Part shown: piece after piece, positions 15,608 to 21,333 of the stretch | Layout of the letters: each line of letters starts with the position of its first letter | How positions within the stretch are numbered: position 1 is the first letter of the stretch | From: Aquificota bacterium | Lineage (GTDB): Bacteria > Aquificota > Aquificia > Aquificales > Aquificaceae | Reading direction: 5' to 3' | Assembly (NCBI GenBank): GCA_013153455.1 | Contig: JAADEK010000030.1 | Location: forward strand, 1 to 21,333 | DNA length: 21,333 bases | The notes under the pieces: model-generated | Seen by the model: the letters and a program-made list of their open reading frames with translations, nothing else | Told to the model about the DNA's origin: nothing | Database searches by the model: none | Position numbers and translations under genes: made by a program

Positions 15608-16638
15608 AAAGGTTTGACGTCCTCGTCGTAGGCGCGGGACCCGCGGGAGCGACGTGCGCCTACAAGCTCGCAAAGGGCGGGGCTAAGGTTCTGCTCGTTG
15701 ACACGAGGCAAAGGGTAGGGCACCCGGTTCAGTGCGCGGAGTTCGTCCCCGTTCAACTCTCTCACACCTTTCCGGAGTTCTTCCCTCCCCGCACGCTCGC
15801 AAAGCGCGTAAAGACTATGCTCCACCTCACCCCGTGGGGTGAGACCGTGAGCATGCGGTCGGAGGGTTTTGTCCTTCACCGCTCGCTCTGGGACGAAAAC
15901 ATAGCAAACCTCGCACAAAAACAAGGCGCACAACTAAAGACAAAAACGAAGCTCATTTCCCTCACCGACGGGGGAGCTATCTTGAAAGACCTCAAAACCG
16001 GCGAGGTTTACGAGGTGAGGGCGGACTTTGTGGTCGGTGCGGACGGGGCTCGCTCTTTCGTTGCGCGCCAAACCGGGGATTTTACTAAACGCTTTCTCTC
16101 AACCTCACAGCTCACGCTCCCCCTAAAAGAGCCCCTTGATGAGCTTCTTATATACTTCAGGGACTACATACCGGGCGGATACGGCTGGGTGTTCCCGAAG
16201 GGGGATGTCGCGAACGTCGGGGTCGGTCTTGACCCGAGCTTCGGTCTCAGCGCACGGGAAGCCCTCTCCCGCTTTTTGTCCGAGCTTTCGGAACTCGTGG
16301 ACACAAACAGGGTTCTCTCAAGGACGGGGGGCTTCATACCCGCTCAAGGTGTCCTCAAGCCCGTTCGGGGCAGGGTTTTGCTCGTCGGGGATGCGGGGGG
16401 ATTCTGTCACCCAATCACCGGCGCCGGTATACCAAACGCGGTTCTCACCGGCGCAATGGCTGGTGAGGCTCTGCTTTCGGGAAACCCGGAGGAATACGAG
16501 GAGGAGGCGCTTGACACCCTCGGCGCACCCCTCATGAGGGCAAAGAAAAAACGCGAGCGCTACATGAGGGAGTGGGACCGCCTTGAGTGGAGGGTCCCGA
16601 GGACTTGGATAGCCTTCCCCGAGTATTACGAGGACTGA
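15604..16638 (+). CDS. Geranylgeranyl-reductase-family FAD oxidoreductase
   Basis: A 344-aa flavoprotein. The Rossmann motif is VVGAGPAGATCAYKLA (8-23), then HPVQCAEFV, the GADGARS block and the reductase signature GGYGWVFPKGDVANVGVG. The second FAD motif is LLVGDAGGFCHPITGAGI. This matches the family of geranylgeranyl reductases that saturate isoprenoid chains of ether lipids, chlorophyll or menaquinones. In an Aquificales-like host the likely substrates are prenyl chains of quinones or isoprenoid lipids; this is inference. It is the last gene of the sirtuin-to-HU run and overlaps the opposite gene tail-to-tail by 13 nt (16626-16638). Confidence 0.88.
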   Translation: MKRFDVLVVGAGPAGATCAYKLAKGGAKVLLVDTRQRVGHPVQCAEFVPVQLSHTFPEFFPPRTLAKRVKTMLHLTPWGETVSMRSEGFVLHRSLWDENIANLAQKQGAQLKTKTKLISLTDGGAILKDLKTGEVYEVRADFVVGADGARSFVARQTGDFTKRFLSTSQLTLPLKEPLDELLIYFRDYIPGGYGWVFPKGDVANVGVGLDPSFGLSAREALSRFLSELSELVDTNRVLSRTGGFIPAQGVLKPVRGRVLLVGDAGGFCHPITGAGIPNAVLTGAMAGEALLSGNPEEYEEEALDTLGAPLMRAKKKRERYMREWDRLEWRVPRTWIAFPEYYED

Positions 16639-17519
16639 AACTCACGAACGAAGAGGGTGTAGTCTTTGACGAGCTTCTCATCCGCACCCACGGTTATGCT
16701 GATGCTCGTGTCCGCCCTCACGCTTCCCCACTCCGGAAACCTCCCCCCTTCCTTCCTCACTGGTATCACCCTCTCCCACCTGAATATCCCCCTGTCAAAG
16801 AGCGCAAGCGACGCGTAAACGTCGTGAAGGCTCTTTTTAGGTCTCACGAGGGAAAGGTATCTCTCCAGTATCCTGAGGTATAACTCTTTTGGTTTTGTTA
16901 AATTACCTCCCGCCTTTGGCGGGAGGTCTTTTTTTGAGATAAGTATGAGATGGTTTACGTTCTTTGAGACCAATAGGGTCGGGACTCCCTTCCTGAGGGC
17001 GAGGGAGAGAAACTCGTCGGTAGCTTTCGGCTCTTTGTTGAAGTTAAAGGTGGGTGCGAAGTCCCTCTCCCCGAATTTTTCGTTTGGTTTCCCGGTTAGG
17101 CTCCTTCCCGCAAAGCCTCCCTGAACGACGACGAGCTTAGGGAGCAAGTCCTCCCTCAAAAGGAGGGCGGGAAGGGTGAGCGATGCGCCCGCGATTAGGT
17201 AGAACTCCTCACCCCGAAGGCGGGAAACGAGTTCAGAAAGGGGAAGGGCTTTTTTTTCTTCCCCCGGGAGGTCCTCAAACAGCTCGCGGTAGTATTCGGG
17301 GATGGAGTCGGAGTTCGGGCTCACGTTTTTGGAAAATATCGGAACGTCAGCTCCCGCTTTTTTCAGTATGTATCCGACGTAAGCGTTTTGCCGGGGTGTT
17401 CCCCTGTCTACGTGAACCCCGAGTATGTCAACGAGACCCTTCTCACGGTAGTGCAGGAGGAAAAGGAGCATGAGTGTGTCGTCTATGTCCCACGTTTCCA
17501 TTGATATGACGAGTTTCAT
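16626..17519 (-). CDS. Nucleoside-hydrolase-superfamily-like protein (divergent)
   Basis: A 297-aa cytoplasmic protein. It resembles the inosine-uridine nucleoside hydrolase fold: an acidic N-terminal [25 protein letters not shown] in the position of the conserved V.GG strand, [18 protein letters not shown] like the family's TEFNxxxDPEAA block, and [10 protein letters not shown] like the C-terminal HDP metal site. However the usual DTDPGxDDA loop is altered (E8, D11, D13, D14), so metal binding and nucleosidase activity are uncertain. Its ATG overlaps the gyrA stop by 4 nt, so it is the second gene of the gyrA operon. A terminator-like palindrome (16905-16927) encodes LPPKAGG within it. It overlaps the preceding flavoprotein gene tail-to-tail. 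Confidence 0.7.
   Translation of the reverse strand: MKLVISMETWDIDDTLMLLFLLHYREKGLVDILGVHVDRGTPRQNAYVGYILKKAGADVPIFSKNVSPNSDSIPEYYRELFEDLPGEEKKALPLSELVSRLRGEEFYLIAGASLTLPALLLREDLLPKLVVVQGGFAGRSLTGKPNEKFGERDFAPTFNFNKEPKATDEFLSLALRKGVPTLLVSKNVNHLILISKKDLPPKAGGNLTKPKELYLRILERYLSLVRPKKSLHDVYASLALFDRGIFRWERVIPVRKEGGRFPEWGSVRADTSISITVGADEKLVKDYTLFVREFQSS
16905..16935 (+). terminator. Strong terminator-like hairpin inside the nucleoside-hydrolase-like gene
   Basis: ACCTCCCGCC-TTT-GGCGGGAGGT, a perfect 10-bp stem with a 3-nt loop, followed on the plus strand by C and seven T. It would stop plus-strand readthrough from the flavoprotein gene, whose stop codon lies 267 nt upstream. On the minus strand it is in frame and encodes part of the protein, with the U-tract on the wrong side. 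Confidence 0.7.
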
Positions 17520-19825
17520 CTTGAGTTTTTGACCACGACCCTCACTATCTTGTCCTCACCGAGCTTCCAGCGGGTTCTCGGCGGGCTCTTTCTCGTTGAG
17601 AGGGGGAGTTCCTTTTGGTTTATCTTGTCGTAAAACGCCTTTCCTTGTTGTGTCGTTATCAGGAGTTCAAGCTCCTCGCGCAAGGGTATGGTGTCGGTGA
17701 GCTTATCGCGCGTTCCGGATATATCCGTTCCCTTTACCCCTCTGTTCGTTTTGGGAAGTTCCTCTTGGGAGACCTTCTTCACTTTTCCGCTTTGGGTGAT
17801 GACGAGGAGGTAAGGCTCTCCCTGCCAGACGCGGAGTCCCGCGACTTGGTCTTCCTTCTCAACCTTTATACCCTGAACGCCCCTCGCCCCGGGCGTTGAG
17901 GGGGGAACCTCGCGGACACCGAAGCGTGCGCTCCTGCCCTTTTGTGTAAAGAGTATTAGGTCGGTTTCGTCTATGGAGCGGGCGAGCGCGACAACCTCGT
18001 CGTTTTCCGTCAGCTTTATTATCTGCATGCCTTGGGCTTTATACTCAAACTCCGCGAGGGGTATCTTCTTAACAAAGCCCTTCTTCGTCGCCAAAAGTAG
18101 CCTGTCCGCGAACTGCTCGCGTATGAAAGCTCCTATGATTTTCTCACCCGAACCCCTCAAGGAGAGTTTACTGCCTTGGAGCGCCTGTGAGCCCGCGACC
18201 CAGTATACCCTTCCCTTGTTTGAGACGAGGAAGAGACCTTCGGTGAACGGAACCCTCAGTATGTTGACGACCGGCGCGTTCTCGGGGGGGAGTTCCTCAA
18301 GGGGGAGTATGCTCCCGTCTTGTAGTATCGCGACGGTCATCGCCCCCTCTTGGGGGAGTTTTGAAAAACCTTCTATGAAGGTTCTTCTGTTGTCCCCGAA
18401 TCGCTTCACGAGCTCTTGGGTTTCCTCTATAAAGAGGTTTATCCTTTCCTTTTCGCTCCTTACGAGCTTTTTGTAGGTTTCTATCTTTTGTCTGAGGTCT
18501 TTTTCCTCCTCAAGGAGTTTCTCCCTCTCAAGGGAGGTGAGTCGCTGGAGTCTGAGGTCTAAGACCGCCTGAGCTTGTTTTTCCGTAAACCCGAACTCCT
18601 CCGTAAGGAATTTCCTCGCCTCTCCCGCGTCCTTAGCTTTCCTTATGCGTTCTATGATGTCGTCTATGAAGTTTACAGCCTTCAGGAGTCCCTCAACGAT
18701 GTGGAGTCTTTCTTGGGCTTTCTTCAGGAAGAACTTTGAACGCCTTAAGATTACTTCAAGTCTGTGCTTTATGAACTGTCTGAGGAGTTCCTTTATGTCA
18801 ACGAGCTTAGGCTCTTTGTCTATGAGGACGACGAGGTTAACGGGAAAGCCTTTCTTTAGCGGGGTGTGCTTGTAGAGCTTCTCAAGGACTTGCTCCCCTT
18901 TTGCGTCCCTCTTTAGCTCTATCACTATCCTTATCCCTTCCTTGTCGGTCTCGTCCCTTATGTCGGATATCTCCTTTATCTTCCCGCTCCTCACGCTGTC
19001 CGCTATCTTCTTTATGAGCTCCGCTTTGTTTACCTGATAGGGAATCTCCGTGATGACGATGCGCTCACGCCCGCCTTGAACCTTCTCAACGTGAGCTTTC
19101 CCCTTTACTTGTATGATTCCCCTTCCGGTTTTGTAAACCTCCTTTACCTTTTCCCAGTCTTCTATGACGCCTCCGGTCGGAAAGTCGGGACCTTTCAGTA
19201 TCTCCATGATTTCCTCAACCGAGAGCTCGGGGTTTTTCGCAAGCTCAACGAGCGCTTTCCCCACTTCCTTGAGGTTGTGCGGGGGTATTGAGGTTGCAAG
19301 ACCCACCGCTATACCGCTGGTGCCGTTGCAAAGGAGGTTAGGAAACTTTGAGGGGAGAACCTCGGGCTCCGTGAGCGTATCGTCAAAGTTGGGATGAAAG
19401 TCAACCGTATCCTTTTCTATGTCTTGGAGCATCTCAACCGCGAGGGGGGAGAGTTTGGCTTCCGTGTAGCGCATTTGAGCGGGTGGGTCCCCGTCTATGG
19501 AGCCGAAGTTCCCCTGACCCAAGATGAGCGGATAGCGCATCGTAAAGTCTTGAGCCATGCGCACGAGAGCGTCGTAAACCGCTTGGTCCCCGTGGGGGTG
19601 GTATTTACCGAGAACCTCACCGACCACCCGGGCGCTCTTTTTGAAGGGCTTGTCGGGGAGAAGTCCCATCTCATACATTGAGTAGAGGATTCTCCTCTGG
19701 ACGGGTTTCAGTCCGTCCCGAACGTCGGGGATTGCCCTCCCCACGATGACGGACATAGCGTAGTCTATATACGCCTGCTTTACCTCTTCCTCTATGGGAA
19801 CCTCAACAACGCGGGTGTTTTCCAT
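17516..19825 (-). CDS. gyrA: Type IIA topoisomerase subunit A (gyrA-like, no GyrA box)
   Basis: A 769-aa protein. The DNA breakage-reunion core is intact: [18 protein letters not shown] (33-50), [18 protein letters not shown] (63-80), the catalytic Arg-Tyr R119-Y120 in QMRYTEAK, and the coiled coil to about residue 480. The C-terminal beta-pinwheel runs from about 495. The GyrA box (QRRGGKG-like), needed for DNA wrapping and negative supercoiling, is absent from blade 1 ([18 protein letters not shown]). Aquifex aeolicus GyrA is known to lack it and to act as a topo IV-like decatenase; the same is likely here. The Ser83 position of the quinolone region is Gln81. The gene has a TATAAT 8 nt before its ATG and is co-transcribed with the downstream hydrolase-like gene. 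Confidence 0.93.
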   Translation of the reverse strand: MENTRVVEVPIEEEVKQAYIDYAMSVIVGRAIPDVRDGLKPVQRRILYSMYEMGLLPDKPFKKSARVVGEVLGKYHPHGDQAVYDALVRMAQDFTMRYPLILGQGNFGSIDGDPPAQMRYTEAKLSPLAVEMLQDIEKDTVDFHPNFDDTLTEPEVLPSKFPNLLCNGTSGIAVGLATSIPPHNLKEVGKALVELAKNPELSVEEIMEILKGPDFPTGGVIEDWEKVKEVYKTGRGIIQVKGKAHVEKVQGGRERIVITEIPYQVNKAELIKKIADSVRSGKIKEISDIRDETDKEGIRIVIELKRDAKGEQVLEKLYKHTPLKKGFPVNLVVLIDKEPKLVDIKELLRQFIKHRLEVILRRSKFFLKKAQERLHIVEGLLKAVNFIDDIIERIRKAKDAGEARKFLTEEFGFTEKQAQAVLDLRLQRLTSLEREKLLEEEKDLRQKIETYKKLVRSEKERINLFIEETQELVKRFGDNRRTFIEGFSKLPQEGAMTVAILQDGSILPLEELPPENAPVVNILRVPFTEGLFLVSNKGRVYWVAGSQALQGSKLSLRGSGEKIIGAFIREQFADRLLLATKKGFVKKIPLAEFEYKAQGMQIIKLTENDEVVALARSIDETDLILFTQKGRSARFGVREVPPSTPGARGVQGIKVEKEDQVAGLRVWQGEPYLLVITQSGKVKKVSQEELPKTNRGVKGTDISGTRDKLTDTIPLREELELLITTQQGKAFYDKINQKELPLSTRKSPPRTRWKLGEDKIVRVVVKNSR

Positions 19826-19833
19826 AAAGAAAG

Positions 19834-19839
19834 ATTATA
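19834..19839 (-). promoter_or_regulatory. Candidate extended -10 element of gyrA
   Basis: TGTTATAAT on the minus strand (TGn extension plus consensus hexamer) ends 8 nt before the ATG. A TTTAAG -35 candidate is 17 bp upstream. The spacer has ACC-CAA-GGT, a shortened form of the palindrome found at the same position upstream of osmC. Confidence 0.6.
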
Positions 19840-19883
19840 ACACCTTGGGTCTTTTTCTTAAATACTTCATAAATCAGCGGATT

Positions 19884-20669
19884 TTAAACAAGGGCTCCTT
19901 TAAGCTCCCTTACGAGTTTTTCTATCCCCTCTACGTCTTTTTTGGCGCAGAGGTTCACAAGAGCGCTTCCCACGACGACACCGTCCGAAAACTCGCCTAT
20001 CCTCCTCGCGTGCTCGGGCTTTGAGACACCGAAACCCACAACAACGGGCTTGTCGCAGAGCGTCCTGTATTCCTCAACCTTCCTCTTTATGCGCTCGTAG
20101 GGTAGACTTTCCCTCGCTCCCGTTGTTCCCGTAACCGAAACAAAGTAAACCATCTCGTCCGCGCTCTCGCAGATGAGCGAAAGGCGCTCGCGCGTGCTCG
20201 TCGGAGCACCGAGCGGGACAAAGGAAAGCCCCCTCCTTGATAGTTCCTTTTTGAGGGGTTCCGCCTCCTCGGGGGGAAGGTCGGGAACGATGAGTCCGTC
20301 CGCCCCGCTCTCCCTTATAAGCTCACAAAACTCACCCAGTCCTTTCCGAAATATAGGGTTGTAGTAGGTCATGAGGAGAATCGGTGTGTCGGGGAAGTCT
20401 TGTCTCAGCTCGCTTACCGCGCGAAGAACGTCGCGTAGCTTCGTTCGGTTCCTCAGGGCGACCTCGTGCGCGAGCTGTATCGTGGGTCCGTCCGCGACGG
20501 GGTCCGAAAACGGAACCCCCACCTCAAGTATATCGCTCCCACCGCTTAGGGCTTTTTTGAGCGCCAAGAGTGAGGTCTCATAATCCGGGTAGCCTACCAT
20601 AAGGTATGAAACGAGGGCTTTCTTTCCTTCTTCCTTCAGTTTGCGGAAGGTTTCGCTCAGTCTTCCCAT
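19884..20669 (-). CDS. trpA: Tryptophan synthase alpha chain
   Basis: A 261-aa TIM-barrel subunit that splits indole-3-glycerol phosphate to indole and glyceraldehyde-3-phosphate and passes indole to TrpB. Starting at ATG 20669, the catalytic residues fall at E49 (LEVGVPFSDP) and D60 (VADGP), the same numbers as in E. coli TrpA, which supports this start over the TTG at 20681. Other family blocks are TYYNPIF, GLIVPDLPPEE, VSVTGTTGAR and the phosphate-binding VVGFGVSKPEH and VVVGSALV. It overlaps the end of the osmC-like gene by 13 nt, so it is expressed with it. No other trp gene is present, consistent with scattered trp genes in Aquificales. Confidence 0.97.
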   Translation of the reverse strand: MGRLSETFRKLKEEGKKALVSYLMVGYPDYETSLLALKKALSGGSDILEVGVPFSDPVADGPTIQLAHEVALRNRTKLRDVLRAVSELRQDFPDTPILLMTYYNPIFRKGLGEFCELIRESGADGLIVPDLPPEEAEPLKKELSRRGLSFVPLGAPTSTRERLSLICESADEMVYFVSVTGTTGARESLPYERIKRKVEEYRTLCDKPVVVGFGVSKPEHARRIGEFSDGVVVGSALVNLCAKKDVEGIEKLVRELKGALV

Positions 20670-21055
20670 ACCGTTTCCCAAGAGACCTCAATCCTGACCG
20701 AGGGTCTTATCATCGCGATAACGCTACAAAATTTCTCAACGGAGAGTTTTACCGCCCTTTCAAGGGCTTTTTCTTCTACCTTTCCTACCGCGATATACTT
20801 TATCTTTATCTCCTCATACACACGGGGGTGGGCTTTTCTGCGTTTTCCCGTAAGCTCAATACGTATGTCCTTTACGTCTTGGCGCTGTTTTTTAAGTATG
20901 TGGTATACGTCAACGCCGGAACACCCGCCGACGGATGCAAGAAGCAATTCCATCGGTTTTAGTCCTTCTTGACCTACGGTGATTTCACCCGAGGGGAGCT
21001 TTGCTGTAAACGTAGCCTGACCGTAGAGTTTAAGGGATACCTTTAGTTCTTCCAT
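20657..21055 (-). CDS. OsmC/Ohr-family protein
   Basis: A 132-aa OsmC-fold protein. The family pattern is clear: GLKPMELLLASVGGCSGVDVYHILKKQ with peroxidatic-position C45, and KLSVEKFCSVIAMI with C110. Known members reduce organic hydroperoxides through this Cys pair, although many YhfA/OsmC paralogs have unclear substrates. Its length and YhfA-like motifs (PMELLLASVGGCSG) point to the small OsmC class rather than Ohr. First gene of a two-gene unit with trpA. A TATAAT abutted by a strong hairpin lies 7 nt before the ATG. Confidence 0.9.
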   Translation of the reverse strand: MEELKVSLKLYGQATFTAKLPSGEITVGQEGLKPMELLLASVGGCSGVDVYHILKKQRQDVKDIRIELTGKRRKAHPRVYEEIKIKYIAVGKVEEKALERAVKLSVEKFCSVIAMIRPSVRIEVSWETVWED

Positions 21056-21062
21056 TGAAAGG

Positions 21063-21068
21063 ATTATA
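21063..21068 (-). promoter_or_regulatory. Candidate -10 element of the osmC-like gene
   Basis: TATAAT on the minus strand, 7 nt before the ATG. The hairpin at 21069-21087 directly abuts it and fills the spacer where a -35 to -10 gap would be. No convincing TTGACA-like -35 is seen. Confidence 0.5.
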
Positions 21069-21092
21069 ACCGCCCCGAAGGGGCGGTCTTTT
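21069..21092. terminator. Hairpin between cytochrome c and osmC-like genes
   Basis: ACCGCCCC-GAA-GGGGCGGT, an 8-bp perfect stem, followed on the plus strand by CTTTT. On the minus strand the loop is TTC and it is followed by TATAAT. It lies 11 bp after the cytochrome c stop codon, so it could end that transcript, although the T-tract is better on the plus strand. Confidence 0.55.
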
Positions 21093-21097
21093 AAGTA

Positions 21098-21333
21098 TTA
21101 CTTGAAGGATAGTATGTATTCCGCGAGAGCTTTCAGCTCTTCTTCTGAAAGTCCCTTAATCATCGTGAGCTGAGGGTTCATTATAGCTGCTTTCTCGGGC
21201 CATACCTTGGGTTGGAGTTCTCCCTTGAGGTATTTTACGAGCTCGTCAACGCTGTTGTAGGCTTGGGCTATCTTCTTGAGGGAGGGTCCTACTGTGTCCG
21301 CGGTGGGTTGGTGGCAGGAACCGCATCCCTTTT
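21098..21333 (-). CDS. Class I c-type cytochrome, c555/c552-like (5' end outside window)
   Basis: The frame is open from the window edge to TAA at 21098-21100 and gives about 78 residues, starting at KGCGSCH. CGSCH is the heme c attachment motif; the following TVGPSLKKIA, the axial-Met region MNPQLTMIKGLS, and the C-terminal helix EEELKALAEYILSFK complete a small monoheme class I cytochrome. It looks very like the Aquifex c555 that I recall from structural work. It would act in the periplasm as an electron carrier, for example to cytochrome oxidase. The signal peptide and start are beyond the window. It is followed by a hairpin and the osmC-trpA unit. Confidence 0.9.
   Translation of the reverse strand, partial: KGCGSCHQPTADTVGPSLKKIAQAYNSVDELVKYLKGELQPKVWPEKAAIMNPQLTMIKGLSEEELKALAEYILSFK

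Noticed and set aside
20670..20681. TTG start for trpA adding four residues
   Set aside because: The ATG at 20669 places catalytic Glu and Asp at 49 and 60 as in E. coli TrpA.
1..21333. CRISPR array or Cas10/Csm/Cmr/Cas6 genes
   Set aside because: I looked for regular 25-40 nt repeats and for GGDD, RAMP or Cas6 motifs because of csx1 and found none.

Overview
The window is a gene-dense bacterial chromosome segment, most likely from the Aquificaceae (Aquifex / Hydrogenivirga / Thermocrinis group). Evidence is the class I cytochrome c resembling Aquifex c555, an Aquifex-type FlgM, a 'GyrA' with no GyrA box, Lys/Glu/Arg-rich proteins, near-zero intergenic space and many 4-nt start/stop overlaps. 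LPS and Mla genes show a Gram-negative envelope. I see 23 protein genes, no tRNA or rRNA, no CRISPR array and no transposase. No gap exceeds about 70 bp.

Layout. 1-1334 (-): gatB, 3' end outside the window. 1371-3278: a divergent pair that looks like accessory defence. A DUF1874 ring nuclease (Crn2/AcrIII-1 type, -) sits beside an AT-rich CARF-HEPN ribonuclease (Csx1 type, +). 3325-6801 (-): operon cimA > mlaE > archaemetzincin > helical-repeat protein. 6869-8912 (+): flgM-glmS. 8913-13217 (-): ileS > RCK potassium channel > small membrane protein. 13233-16638 (+): sirtuin > kdsC > lptC-like > lptA > HU > geranylgeranyl-reductase-like flavoprotein. 16626-19825 (-): gyrA > nucleoside-hydrolase-like protein. 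19884-21055 (-): osmC-like > trpA. 21098-21333 (-): 3' part of a cytochrome c gene.

The most interesting system is the Csx1/ring-nuclease pair. In type III CRISPR immunity, Cas10 makes cyclic tetra-adenylate (cA4), which switches on Csx1-type HEPN RNases; DUF1874 enzymes destroy cA4 and switch them off. Here the predicted effector and off-switch share a 54-bp divergent promoter region, with no Cas10, Csm/Cmr, Cas6 or repeats nearby. csx1 is far more AT-rich than its surroundings, while the ring nuclease has near-host composition.

A second theme is transcription architecture. At every inferred transcription-unit start I find a TANNAT-like -10 hexamer only 7-9 nt before the ATG, with no Shine-Dalgarno sequence. 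ileS and the sirtuin have divergent ATGs separated by just 15 bp. This suggests widespread leaderless mRNA. Short ACC...GGTC palindromes recur; one fills the -35/-10 spacer of osmC and two lie inside coding sequence, one of them a near-ideal terminator antisense to the nucleoside-hydrolase-like gene. All functional calls are by reading motifs; no database search was run.
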